Assembly (NCBI GenBank): GCA_027025615.1
Contig: JALVQM010000280.1
Location: forward strand, 1 to 14,116
Direction of reading: 5' to 3'
Length of the DNA: 14,116 nucleotides
From: Desulfobacteraceae bacterium
GTDB taxonomy: Bacteria; Desulfobacterota; Desulfobacteria; Desulfobacterales; Desulfosarcinaceae
The notes beneath the pieces are model-generated. The model searched no databases. It was given only the letters and a program-made list of their open reading frames with translations, and had not been told where the DNA came from. The position numbers and the translations under genes are program-made. Positions 1 through 5,947 of the stretch are shown one piece after another. Within the stretch, counting starts at the first letter, position 1. Every line of letters begins with the position of its first letter.

Positions 1-681
1 GATCGTTTGGTGCCTACAATTGAAGAAACAATAGACTACCTGGCCAAGCAACATTATTCAAGTGAGATCCTGGTTGTAAGCGACGGCAGCCATGATAACA
101 CAGCAAAAGTCATAAACAGGTTCAAGTCCCCTTCCCGGGTTAAATTACTGGCCTTTGAATACCATCCAAATCGCGGCAAGGGATATGCTGTCCGCTACGG
201 AATGCTTCGCTGTAAGGGTGCCATAAATATGTTTATGGATGCTGATTATGCAGTACCGATCCAATCGGTAGAAAAAGCTTGGCCTGTGTTCGAGCAGGGA
301 TACGATATTGTTATTGCATCCAGGGCTTTGAAAGGAGCCCGTATAATCGCCCACCAGAATTTTTTCCGTGAACTGTCGGCAAGAGTTTATACCATTGTGC
401 AGAACTTTTACCTTGGCATAAGCTATCCTGATACACAGTGCGGATTCAAGCTTTACCGCAAGGCTGCAGCCCGCCGGCTTTTTGCAAATCAGAAACTGGA
501 CAGCGTTATCTTCGATGCCGAATTGCTGTGGCTGGCCAAAAAGGCCGGCCTGCGGGTTGGCCAATTCCCTGTGCAATGGACACATGTGGAAAATTCACGA
601 ATCAAGTATGACAAGCTATCTAAATCACTTTTTATCTTCAGGGAACTGTTAAGGATCAAAAGGCTGCATCATCCCCAATGA
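1..681 (+). CDS. Family 2 glycosyltransferase, Dpm1/ALG5-like (5'-truncated)
   Basis: The reading frame is open from base 1, so the true start and the first strand of the GT-A fold (the usual V-V-I-P-A-Y-N-E region) lie upstream of the window. The visible 226 codons begin at the stretch that normally follows that motif. They show V-V-S-D-G-S at about residues 25-30, D-A-D at about 80-82 (the metal/nucleotide-sugar binding DxD), I-A-S-R-A-L, and the diagnostic D-T-Q-C-G-F-K-L-Y-R block followed by D-A-E-L-L-W-L-A. That set is typical of polyprenyl/dolichyl-phosphate glycosyltransferases that move a sugar from a nucleotide sugar to a lipid phosphate on the cytoplasmic face of the membrane. No C-terminal membrane segment is visible, so the visible part looks soluble or peripheral. 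The sugar cannot be told from sequence. The gene ends just before a hairpin terminator. A GT39-type membrane enzyme lies about 2 kb away on the other strand and could use such a lipid-linked sugar; this is inference. Confidence 0.9.
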   Translation, partial: DRLVPTIEETIDYLAKQHYSSEILVVSDGSHDNTAKVINRFKSPSRVKLLAFEYHPNRGKGYAVRYGMLRCKGAINMFMDADYAVPIQSVEKAWPVFEQGYDIVIASRALKGARIIAHQNFFRELSARVYTIVQNFYLGISYPDTQCGFKLYRKAAARRLFANQKLDSVIFDAELLWLAKKAGLRVGQFPVQWTHVENSRIKYDKLSKSLFIFRELLRIKRLHHPQ

Positions 682-703
682 GATATCCCGTTGTTCCATA
701 TTT

Positions 704-750
704 AAGCGGCCGCTAACATACTGTGAAGCGGCCGCTTTCGATTTTTTTTT
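704..750 (+). terminator. Rho-independent terminator after the family 2 glycosyltransferase
   Basis: A perfect 11-bp inverted repeat (704-714 with 727-737, core GCGGCCGC in both arms) encloses a 12-nt loop. It is followed after four bases by a run of nine T (742-750). It lies 22 bases past the stop codon at 679-681. On the other strand the hairpin is followed by AAATATGG rather than a U-run, so it should not work well as an intrinsic terminator for the converging gene ending at 771. Confidence 0.8.
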
Positions 751-770
751 CAATAACAGGTTTTGTTTCG

Positions 771-2243
771 TTATCTATTTTTCCTGATCCTGCAACCGAC
801 AAACAGACAGCATCCCATCAGCATCAGCAGGCTGACAACCTTCAATGACATAGCCTGACTGAAGTCACAGGATGTTGTCCCTGATTCGATGAAGCATCCA
901 GGTATACTGAATTTTGCAGGGTCACTGCTCTGGCCATCTCCAAGGCTCATACCGGAAGGATCAACAATAATTCCATTGCGCACACCATCTTCATCGCCAA
1001 TCCCGCCATCTTCCAGGACCAGGGTAACCGTGTGGCCGTCATGGCCAAACATGGCATACTCATAGGCTTGCCATCCATCTTCGATGCTGTATTTGTACCA
1101 CTTTGCATCCGGCTCAAGCTGCTCTGAGAAATAGACGGTAACCGTAGCCGTGGTTACCCCTTCAGCCAAAAAGAGCTTGAAACTTATCAGGCCAAAGGTC
1201 ATGGTCCCCGGAGGCGTATCTTCACCCGCAACCTGTTCCGGCAGCAACGACTTTAGCCCGACCACCTGCACATCAGGTGAATTGCATTTAACAGCAACTA
1301 GTCCATCACCAGCCGCGGTTTTTACTACTAGCATGTCGGATTGTAATTCATCTTTTTGACCATTGCCATCCAAATCGCACTCTGCTTCAACTTCCTGTTC
1401 ATCCGGCAAGCCATCACCGTCCGCATCGCCAATTGTAAGATCATCTGTAGTTGAAAAAACAGCAACATCTGACCAGGCAGAAGTTCCACCGGCTGAATCC
1501 GTGTAGCGCACCCTCCAGTAATAAGTAGTCTCGGTGTCGAGAATCATGTCCGTCAGCGAAAATTCGGTCAGTTGATTATAGCAGACTCGATTCATTATCA
1601 AATTTGAAAAATCGGCCGTGGTACTTATCTGCCATTGGGTTTTTGCGTGTCCGTCACCATCTGAATCATGAAATCGTCCTGCAACAAGTCTGGGAGTCAA
1701 GCCCAGATTACCTATCTGATTTGGTGTTACTATTTCGGGGGCGGCCGGATCTGAATTTGTGCCATAGTTATCTATTACCGTACCGCTGCCGTCTCCGCCA
1801 TCATTGCCACTGGAATCACCTGTGCCCGGTTCCGATCCTGACTGGCCATCACTGCCTGAACTGTCACCGCCCAGGCCGCCTGAGTTTCCTCCAGGATTGG
1901 TATCGTTCAGCCCTTCCTCACCACTGGTCGGAGCAAAAGAAACCTCATTTGAATCGTCACTTTCACAACCACTGTCAAATGCCCGTACAACGAAATAATA
2001 AACCTGCCCGGCCTCCAACCCCGTGGCCGTGTAGGTAGTACTGCTTCCGCTGTAAAGAGGATTGTCATAATCGTAAGGTTGACCTTCAGTGCGCTGGAAC
2101 AGCTTATAACCTTCGGGAACCGGGGATACCGGGTCCCACTCCAGGGTGACCTGACCGGCCCAAGCTGAAAATGAAAGGATACACAAGCTGAAACATATGA
2201 ATGCAAAAATAGTCAGGATAAAACGGGTAGTACTATGGTTCAT
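771..2243 (-). CDS. Secreted FnIII / calcium-loop surface protein with choice-of-anchor-U-like C-terminus
   Basis: A 490-residue exported protein of unknown exact role. The start at 2243 is chosen because a strong AGGAGG lies 5 bases upstream and a signal peptide begins there. The frame stays open to 2315, but that would run into the riboswitch leader. Residues 1-29 form a signal peptide ending A-W-A before G30. Residues 30-105 look like a fibronectin type III domain (VTLEWDP, YKLF, Y-Y-F-V-V-R-A). A Gly/Ser/Asp-rich linker of about 60 residues follows, then a second FnIII-like domain (about 166-266, Y-Y-W-R-V-R-Y), an aspartate-rich calcium loop (about 267-299, D-A-D-G-D-G-L-P-D-E) and a region like the choice-of-anchor-U domain (W-Y-K-Y, D-E-D-G-V-x-N-G-I-I-V-D-P-S-G). 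The tail has G-C-F-I, a hydrophobic segment with several Cys, and a basic end (R-I-R-K-N-R), resembling a C-terminal sorting or anchoring signal. Likely an adhesin or matrix protein (inference). It is a single gene under a c-di-GMP riboswitch. The domain calls rest on motif recognition. Confidence 0.85.
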   Translation of the reverse strand: MNHSTTRFILTIFAFICFSLCILSFSAWAGQVTLEWDPVSPVPEGYKLFQRTEGQPYDYDNPLYSGSSTTYTATGLEAGQVYYFVVRAFDSGCESDDSNEVSFAPTSGEEGLNDTNPGGNSGGLGGDSSGSDGQSGSEPGTGDSSGNDGGDGSGTVIDNYGTNSDPAAPEIVTPNQIGNLGLTPRLVAGRFHDSDGDGHAKTQWQISTTADFSNLIMNRVCYNQLTEFSLTDMILDTETTYYWRVRYTDSAGGTSAWSDVAVFSTTDDLTIGDADGDGLPDEQEVEAECDLDGNGQKDELQSDMLVVKTAAGDGLVAVKCNSPDVQVVGLKSLLPEQVAGEDTPPGTMTFGLISFKLFLAEGVTTATVTVYFSEQLEPDAKWYKYSIEDGWQAYEYAMFGHDGHTVTLVLEDGGIGDEDGVRNGIIVDPSGMSLGDGQSSDPAKFSIPGCFIESGTTSCDFSQAMSLKVVSLLMLMGCCLFVGCRIRKNR

Positions 2244-2248
2244 GGATC

Positions 2249-2283
2249 CCTCCTGTTTACGGCCGGCGAAGCGGACCAGGAGG
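2249..2283 (-). promoter_or_regulatory. Shine-Dalgarno and matching anti-Shine-Dalgarno (riboswitch expression platform)
   Basis: Read on the minus strand, CCTCCTG at 2283-2277 is the exact complement of CAGGAGG at 2255-2249, which is the ribosome binding site of the gene starting at 2243. A competing hairpin GCGAAG (2296-2291) with CTTCGC (2271-2266) would span the anti-SD and also takes two bases from the closing stem of the riboswitch. A short AGGT/ACCT hairpin (2292-2289 with 2284-2281) would hide part of the anti-SD. These are seen directly. That they switch translation in response to c-di-GMP is inference, and the direction (on or off) cannot be decided by eye. Confidence 0.55.
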
Positions 2284-2294
2284 TAACCACCTTC

Positions 2295-2386
2295 GCGCGG
2301 CGGCCCTGCTGCCATGTCTCTTAACCAAGAGATTTAGGCCAGTGGCTTTGCGTCACATCCTTTCGGATGCTTTGCCTTTGACACGC
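2295..2386 (-). promoter_or_regulatory. Cyclic di-GMP-I (GEMM-I) riboswitch aptamer
   Basis: On the minus strand the leader carries the conserved GEMM-I landmarks in order. First comes AAAGGCAAAG, then a 5-bp stem CATCC/GGATG closed by a GAAA tetraloop (2369-2356). Next is GACGCAAAGCC (2354-2344), then GGCCTAAA (2340-2333) starting the second arm. A 6-bp TCTCTT/AAGAGA hairpin with a GGTT loop (2332-2317) follows, then ATGGCAGC (2315-2308), the tetraloop-receptor 3' side, and GGGCCGCC. The ends can close with GCGTG (2386-2382) paired to CGCGC (2299-2295). This family binds the second messenger c-di-GMP and in many Desulfobacterota controls surface, pilus and cytochrome genes. It lies about 50 bases upstream of the start codon of the FnIII surface protein, on the same strand. 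End points are approximate by a few bases. Confidence 0.95.
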
Positions 2387-2393
2387 ATATTTA

Positions 2394-2432
2394 GGTTTCC
2401 GAAGTTATAACTTGAGGATTTTCGGAAACACC
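2394..2432. repeat. Inverted repeat with internal 12-bp palindrome upstream of the riboswitch
   Basis: GTTTCCGAA (2395-2403) is repeated inverted as TTCGGAAAC (2421-2429), extendable by one pair past a bulged A at 2430. AAGTTATAACTT at 2402-2413 is a perfect palindrome overlapping the left arm. On the minus strand it contains TATAAC (2409-2404), which is placed suitably for a -10 box of the riboswitch transcript (start near 2397), but no good -35 lies at the right distance. It may be an operator with an overlapping promoter, or a leader hairpin. The repeat itself is certain; its role is not. Confidence 0.45.
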
Positions 2433-2721
2433 GACCACAATATATTCAAAAACAGTGCCATCACACCCACAAGCACATGGGTATTTTAAAAAAGCCAGAA
2501 CAAGGAAAGTATGAAATTCGTGCACAGGAAAAACAGTATTCGGGAAAGCGCAACTGATGCAATCTGGCAGCTGTTTTGATCCAGCCGACATGTTTGAAGA
2601 ACTTTATTATGGACACATTATATATTAAAAAATAAAATGGCAGGCAGATAACAATTTGGCAGACTGGTTTTTGTATGCTTAATTGAACAGGTCTTGTATG
2701 CGAAAAGATAAAAAGAAACGG
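2433..2721. other. Intergenic spacer, no gene recognised
   Basis: This stretch between the riboswitch region and the stop of the GT39-type gene contains A+T-rich tracts around 2605-2640 and 2700-2715. I see no convincing intrinsic terminator for the GT39-type gene, no tRNA and no believable gene. A 66-codon minus-strand frame at 2391-2591 lacks a ribosome site and family resemblance. GCATAC occurs twice on the minus strand, without a clear meaning. Confidence 0.5.
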
Positions 2722-4287
2722 CTAAAAGGCCCTTACATCCTTTTCGTTGGGAGGAATCCAGCGTAAACCTCCCTTGAATCCAAAACAACGATAAATGTAT
2801 AAAGTCTTTACCTGACGACCGCCAGCGGAACTTAACAATCCGCCTCTGTTGTCTTTGAGCACAATTGATCTTGGCGGCTCAACTACCTTGAACACCTGTT
2901 GTAAAGCCTGCTGGTCGTCCATGTTGCGAGTCACTCCAACAGCATCCATTCCAAGCAAGTCGTTGTCTTTAAACCAGTAATCATACACATTGGGCCTGTT
3001 CCATCGGTTTATGGAAACGGTAAATGGTTTTCCCGGCACATAAAAGGCAAGCTCACTGGCTATCTGATAGCGTTTGCCAAAAATGAAAGTTCGATCCGGG
3101 TTGGGCATGGCTTTAACCTCGGAAGCGACCTTGATTCCCAGCTGGTCCCAACCGGTCAGCTCAGCAGCTGTTCTGTCCATTTGCGTTGGCAGGGGAAGAA
3201 AAGGCCAAACGGTATGAAGTAAAATGATAATGGTAACTGTATAAGAACTTGCCAATGTCCAGAACCAATAACGCCTTTTTGCCCTGCTTGCCTGTGACGA
3301 GTCATTGTGAAATGCGTACGCGGTAAGGACAATGGCCGTAAGGTATCCCGATCCTGGCCAGTTACCATAAACCCTTGTATGTAGACTCAAAATGGCGAAA
3401 AACAAAACTACAGGCAGAGAAGTAAACAAAAGATATCTGGGCCAAACAGGTGAGTTTTGCCCCGGGAGCCGCAAAGTCCGCCACCAGCTCCAACAGACAG
3501 CCAAAAAGACAAGAGGAGAAAGTAAAGCCGCCTGGGATGCCACAAAATCTCCAAGATAACGCAAGTGAACAGCAAAGCCCTGGTTGACCCCGCCGATATA
3601 AGCAACGTGTCGGATAGAATTCCAGTTGTGGGCAGCATTCCAGTAAATCACAGGCAGAAACAGGACTAAACCTAACGCCAAGCCGATGTAAGGCCTGATG
3701 GTAGCTAAAAATTTACGGTGGGGCTTTGAGATCAGGCCGAAAATAAAAATACAAGGTGGCAACAGGACCATGGTGTATTTGCTGAGCATCCCAAAACCGA
3801 ACCAGCCACCTGCAAGCAACCACTGGCTCCAATGATTTCTTTCCATGGCCCTGGCTGCGTGGTACGCCACGGCGGACCAGGCGGCAGCCTGCAAACCGTC
3901 GGCAGTAGCCATCAGTCCGCCAACGTTGAACAGCAGCACTGATTGGGATAAAATCACGGTTGCCAGTGCTGTCTTCATCCCCAACCAGCGCCTGGCCAAT
4001 AGAAACATGTATATAGAAGCTATCGTTGCGGCGACCACTGATGGTAAGCGCACCGCTCTTTCGGTATGCCCCAACAACTTGGTCGCCAAATGGATCAACC
4101 AGCCTATCATCGGAGCTTGATCATGATAGCTCCAATCAAGGTACCGGCTCCACTGCCAGTAATTGGTTTCATCCGGAGCAAGCAGGAACAAACCGCTGAG
4201 GAAAAACCTAAAAAAAGACCAAAGCAGAATATAACCAAAACATAAATACAGCATACGTCTAGTATTTTCATTTTCCATGACGGCCAT
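2722..4287 (-). CDS. GT39/PMT-type membrane glycosyltransferase (ArnT-like)
   Basis: A 521-residue polytopic inner-membrane protein. The first loop after helix 1 carries A-P-D-E-T-N-Y-W-Q-W-S (D39-E40), then W-S-Y-H-D-Q-A-P-M-I-G-W. This is the hallmark acidic-pair region of GT39/PMT_2-type enzymes, which take a sugar from a polyprenyl-phosphate donor and add it to protein or lipid on the periplasmic side. About ten or more hydrophobic helices occupy residues 12-360. The last ~150 residues look like a soluble periplasmic domain. Acceptor and sugar are unknown. It follows pilS on the same strand after an 86-base gap but has its own predicted promoter, so it need not belong to the pil operon. 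The start is uncertain: ATG at 4287 gives M-A-V-M-E-N, while ATG at 4278 begins at M-E-N. Neither has a clear Shine-Dalgarno, and the predicted -10 box overlaps the first ATG, which favours 4278. The longer form is given here. Confidence 0.85.
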   Translation of the reverse strand: MAVMENENTRRMLYLCFGYILLWSFFRFFLSGLFLLAPDETNYWQWSRYLDWSYHDQAPMIGWLIHLATKLLGHTERAVRLPSVVAATIASIYMFLLARRWLGMKTALATVILSQSVLLFNVGGLMATADGLQAAAWSAVAYHAARAMERNHWSQWLLAGGWFGFGMLSKYTMVLLPPCIFIFGLISKPHRKFLATIRPYIGLALGLVLFLPVIYWNAAHNWNSIRHVAYIGGVNQGFAVHLRYLGDFVASQAALLSPLVFLAVCWSWWRTLRLPGQNSPVWPRYLLFTSLPVVLFFAILSLHTRVYGNWPGSGYLTAIVLTAYAFHNDSSQASRAKRRYWFWTLASSYTVTIIILLHTVWPFLPLPTQMDRTAAELTGWDQLGIKVASEVKAMPNPDRTFIFGKRYQIASELAFYVPGKPFTVSINRWNRPNVYDYWFKDNDLLGMDAVGVTRNMDDQQALQQVFKVVEPPRSIVLKDNRGGLLSSAGGRQVKTLYIYRCFGFKGGLRWIPPNEKDVRAF

Positions 4288-4315
4288 ATTTATTAAGTGT
4301 CTTTGTCAAAGTCAA
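4287..4315 (-). promoter_or_regulatory. Predicted sigma70-type promoter of the GT39-type gene
   Basis: On the minus strand TTGACT (4315-4310) and TAAATA (4292-4287) are separated by exactly 17 bases. The -10 box ends on the A of the first possible ATG (4287). Transcription would then begin near 4280, a couple of bases before the second ATG (4278), giving a nearly leaderless mRNA. This is a consensus match by eye only. Confidence 0.4.
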
Positions 4316-4374
4316 GAATCGTTAGTGTCGAAAACAATCAGCCGGATAAACCGGGATGGATCGAAGAGTAATCA

Positions 4375-5688
4375 TCAGGGGCTATTAAAATCGGCCGGGG
4401 CTTTGGCCTGCTGAAGTACAAATGAAATGCTTGTTCCCTTTCCAACCGTTGTTTCTACGTCCAGGCGACTTCCGTATGTCTCAAGGATACGATGAACTAT
4501 TGACAGGCCTAAACCGGTACCCTCAGGCCTGGTGGTATAAAAAGGATCGAAAATAAGCGGCAGGGCCTCTTCTGAAATACCACAACCTGTATCACTGATC
4601 CTCACTTCCAGTTTTTCTCCTTTCAAAGCGGCGGCAGTCAGTAAAATCTCCCCAAAGTCGTCTATTGCTTCGGCCGCGTTCATGAGTAAATTCCATATTA
4701 TTTGTCGCAAGTGGGTCTGGTCCATTTTCACCCACAGAAATGGTTCGAGACTTACCTTCAGCGAGATACGTTCATTATAACAATTATCTTGTTTGAAAAG
4801 AGACGCAATCTCATTTAGCGCTTCGGAGATATTGAATATCTCCAATTTGCCGGCAGGAGGTCTTGCGAAGAAAAGGAAGCTGTTGACCAGATTGCTGAGC
4901 CGATCTGTTTCCCTCAACACGATATCCATTAAGCGCTGCTGGTCAGGATCATAACGCAACTCTTCACGTAAAAGCTGAATTGAGCCAGACAGGGATGCCA
5001 GGGGATTCTTGATTTCGTGAGCCAGACCGGCGGCCATCTCGCCCATTGAGGCCATTTTCTCCACCCTTTTGATATGAGCTTCCATGGCCCGGAGTTCTTT
5101 ACGTGTTTTTCTGTTCTGTTCCGCCAAAAATCCACTTAAGACAGCCACGGCAAAACAACCGGCCGTGGTTATAGCGAGCTTGAAAATGATCCGGCCGCTT
5201 TCATAAACCAAGGCGGCTTCTGCATAACCTCCAGGTGATGTAAGATAACCCTTGGATTCCAACCATAGCAGGATTGCATACTGAATGCTGCTTGAAGCAG
5301 CTATGGCAAGACCTCCCCGCATGAAAAGAATCATGGAAGCATAAATTATTACTACCAGGTAAAGAAATGAAAAAAAACTGATTAACCCACCGGTCAAATA
5401 TATAATCATGGTAACGATGAAAGTGTCCACCACAAGTTGGAAATAGGTAAAAAGAGTCTTTCTGCGAACCCTGCGGAAAGCCGTAGCATAAATAAATGAC
5501 AGGAAGAAAATAATTATAATCAATAAATAAAGGACACCGAAAGGAGGGGCAAATGCATCGCTGCCACGACTGAAAGTAACGTAAATTGTTGATCCAAGCA
5601 GCAGGATGGTAAAAAAAACTCTTGCCAGCATCAACCATTTCAGCCGCTGAAATATTTCTTCATCGGGTGATTCCAAAGAAGTACCCAT
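4375..5688 (-). CDS. pilS: PilS-like membrane sensor histidine kinase without PAS domain
   Basis: A 437-residue sensor kinase. Residues ~17-190 hold about six hydrophobic helices, as in PilS/NtrB-type membrane sensors. A short coiled linker (190-212) runs straight into the HisKA domain with the H-box L-A-H-E-I-K-N-P-L, phospho-acceptor H224. The ATPase domain shows the N-box (N333, N337 in N-L-L-M-N-A-A-E-A), G1 D-T-G-C-G (D366), F-box F-D-P-F-Y-T-T and G2 G-T-G-L-G-L (390-395), so all catalytic elements are present. PilS normally phosphorylates the sigma54 activator PilR to control pilin transcription. The assignment rests on the membrane architecture and on pilC upstream on the same strand, the same order as in Geobacter-type pil clusters. 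Odd points: the PAS domain of classical PilS is missing, and no pilR follows; the next gene is a glycosyltransferase. The start has no good Shine-Dalgarno. It could also be another NtrB-family kinase. Confidence 0.8.
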   Translation of the reverse strand: MGTSLESPDEEIFQRLKWLMLARVFFTILLLGSTIYVTFSRGSDAFAPPFGVLYLLIIIIFFLSFIYATAFRRVRRKTLFTYFQLVVDTFIVTMIIYLTGGLISFFSFLYLVVIIYASMILFMRGGLAIAASSSIQYAILLWLESKGYLTSPGGYAEAALVYESGRIIFKLAITTAGCFAVAVLSGFLAEQNRKTRKELRAMEAHIKRVEKMASMGEMAAGLAHEIKNPLASLSGSIQLLREELRYDPDQQRLMDIVLRETDRLSNLVNSFLFFARPPAGKLEIFNISEALNEIASLFKQDNCYNERISLKVSLEPFLWVKMDQTHLRQIIWNLLMNAAEAIDDFGEILLTAAALKGEKLEVRISDTGCGISEEALPLIFDPFYTTRPEGTGLGLSIVHRILETYGSRLDVETTVGKGTSISFVLQQAKAPADFNSP

Positions 5689-5699
5689 GGTTCATTTAA

Positions 5700-5755
5700 T
5701 TTAGCCGGTTATTAAAAAACCACTGCGCCTGACGCAAAACAAATATTCGGCTAAA
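5700..5755. repeat. Inverted repeat in the pilC-pilS spacer (pilS leader)
   Basis: TTTAGCCG (5700-5707) reappears inverted as CGGCTAAA (5748-5755), starting 12 bases upstream of the pilS start codon. Inside it are GGTT/AACC (5707-5710 with 5718-5721) and a TGCG/CGCA hairpin (5724-5727 with 5733-5736). On the minus strand that inner hairpin is followed after a few bases by six T. It could be a leader structure or weak attenuator for pilS, or a protein binding site. The rest of the 259-bp spacer (5756-5947) shows an A/T-rich 8-bp repeat (5770-5777 with 5788-5795), a 7-bp hairpin with one G-U pair around 5867-5886, and no gene. Confidence 0.4.
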
Positions 5756-5947
5756 AATGGTTAATTAATACAAAAAAACAACTTTCCTTTTTTGTTTCAC
5801 TTTACTTTGCTCTGCTTCAGCTGCCTTGGCTACGTTTTGCAAATATCACTGAAAGGCCCATCGACAGGAACGCCGGGGTCCCTGATGTTTTACAGTACAA
5901 GAACAACCCTTTGGCATTTCACCTACCAAGATTCTTTTCTCGAGACA

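Noticed and set aside
704..737. NotI-core hairpin as terminator for the minus-strand surface-protein gene
   Set aside because: On the minus strand the hairpin is followed by AAATATGG with no U-run; it fits only as the plus-strand terminator.
2244..2315. Upstream extension of the surface protein open frame to a start at 2315
   Set aside because: The extension lies within the riboswitch and its expression platform, adds a charged segment before the signal peptide, and ignores the strong AGGAGG before 2243.
2391..2591. 66-codon minus-strand frame in the spacer upstream of the riboswitch
   Set aside because: No ribosome binding site, no recognisable family, and it runs through the inverted repeat/promoter region.
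5827..5841. Sigma54-like TGGC...TTTTGC element
   Set aside because: GG and GC are separated by 9 bases rather than the required 10, and it points into antisense of pilC.
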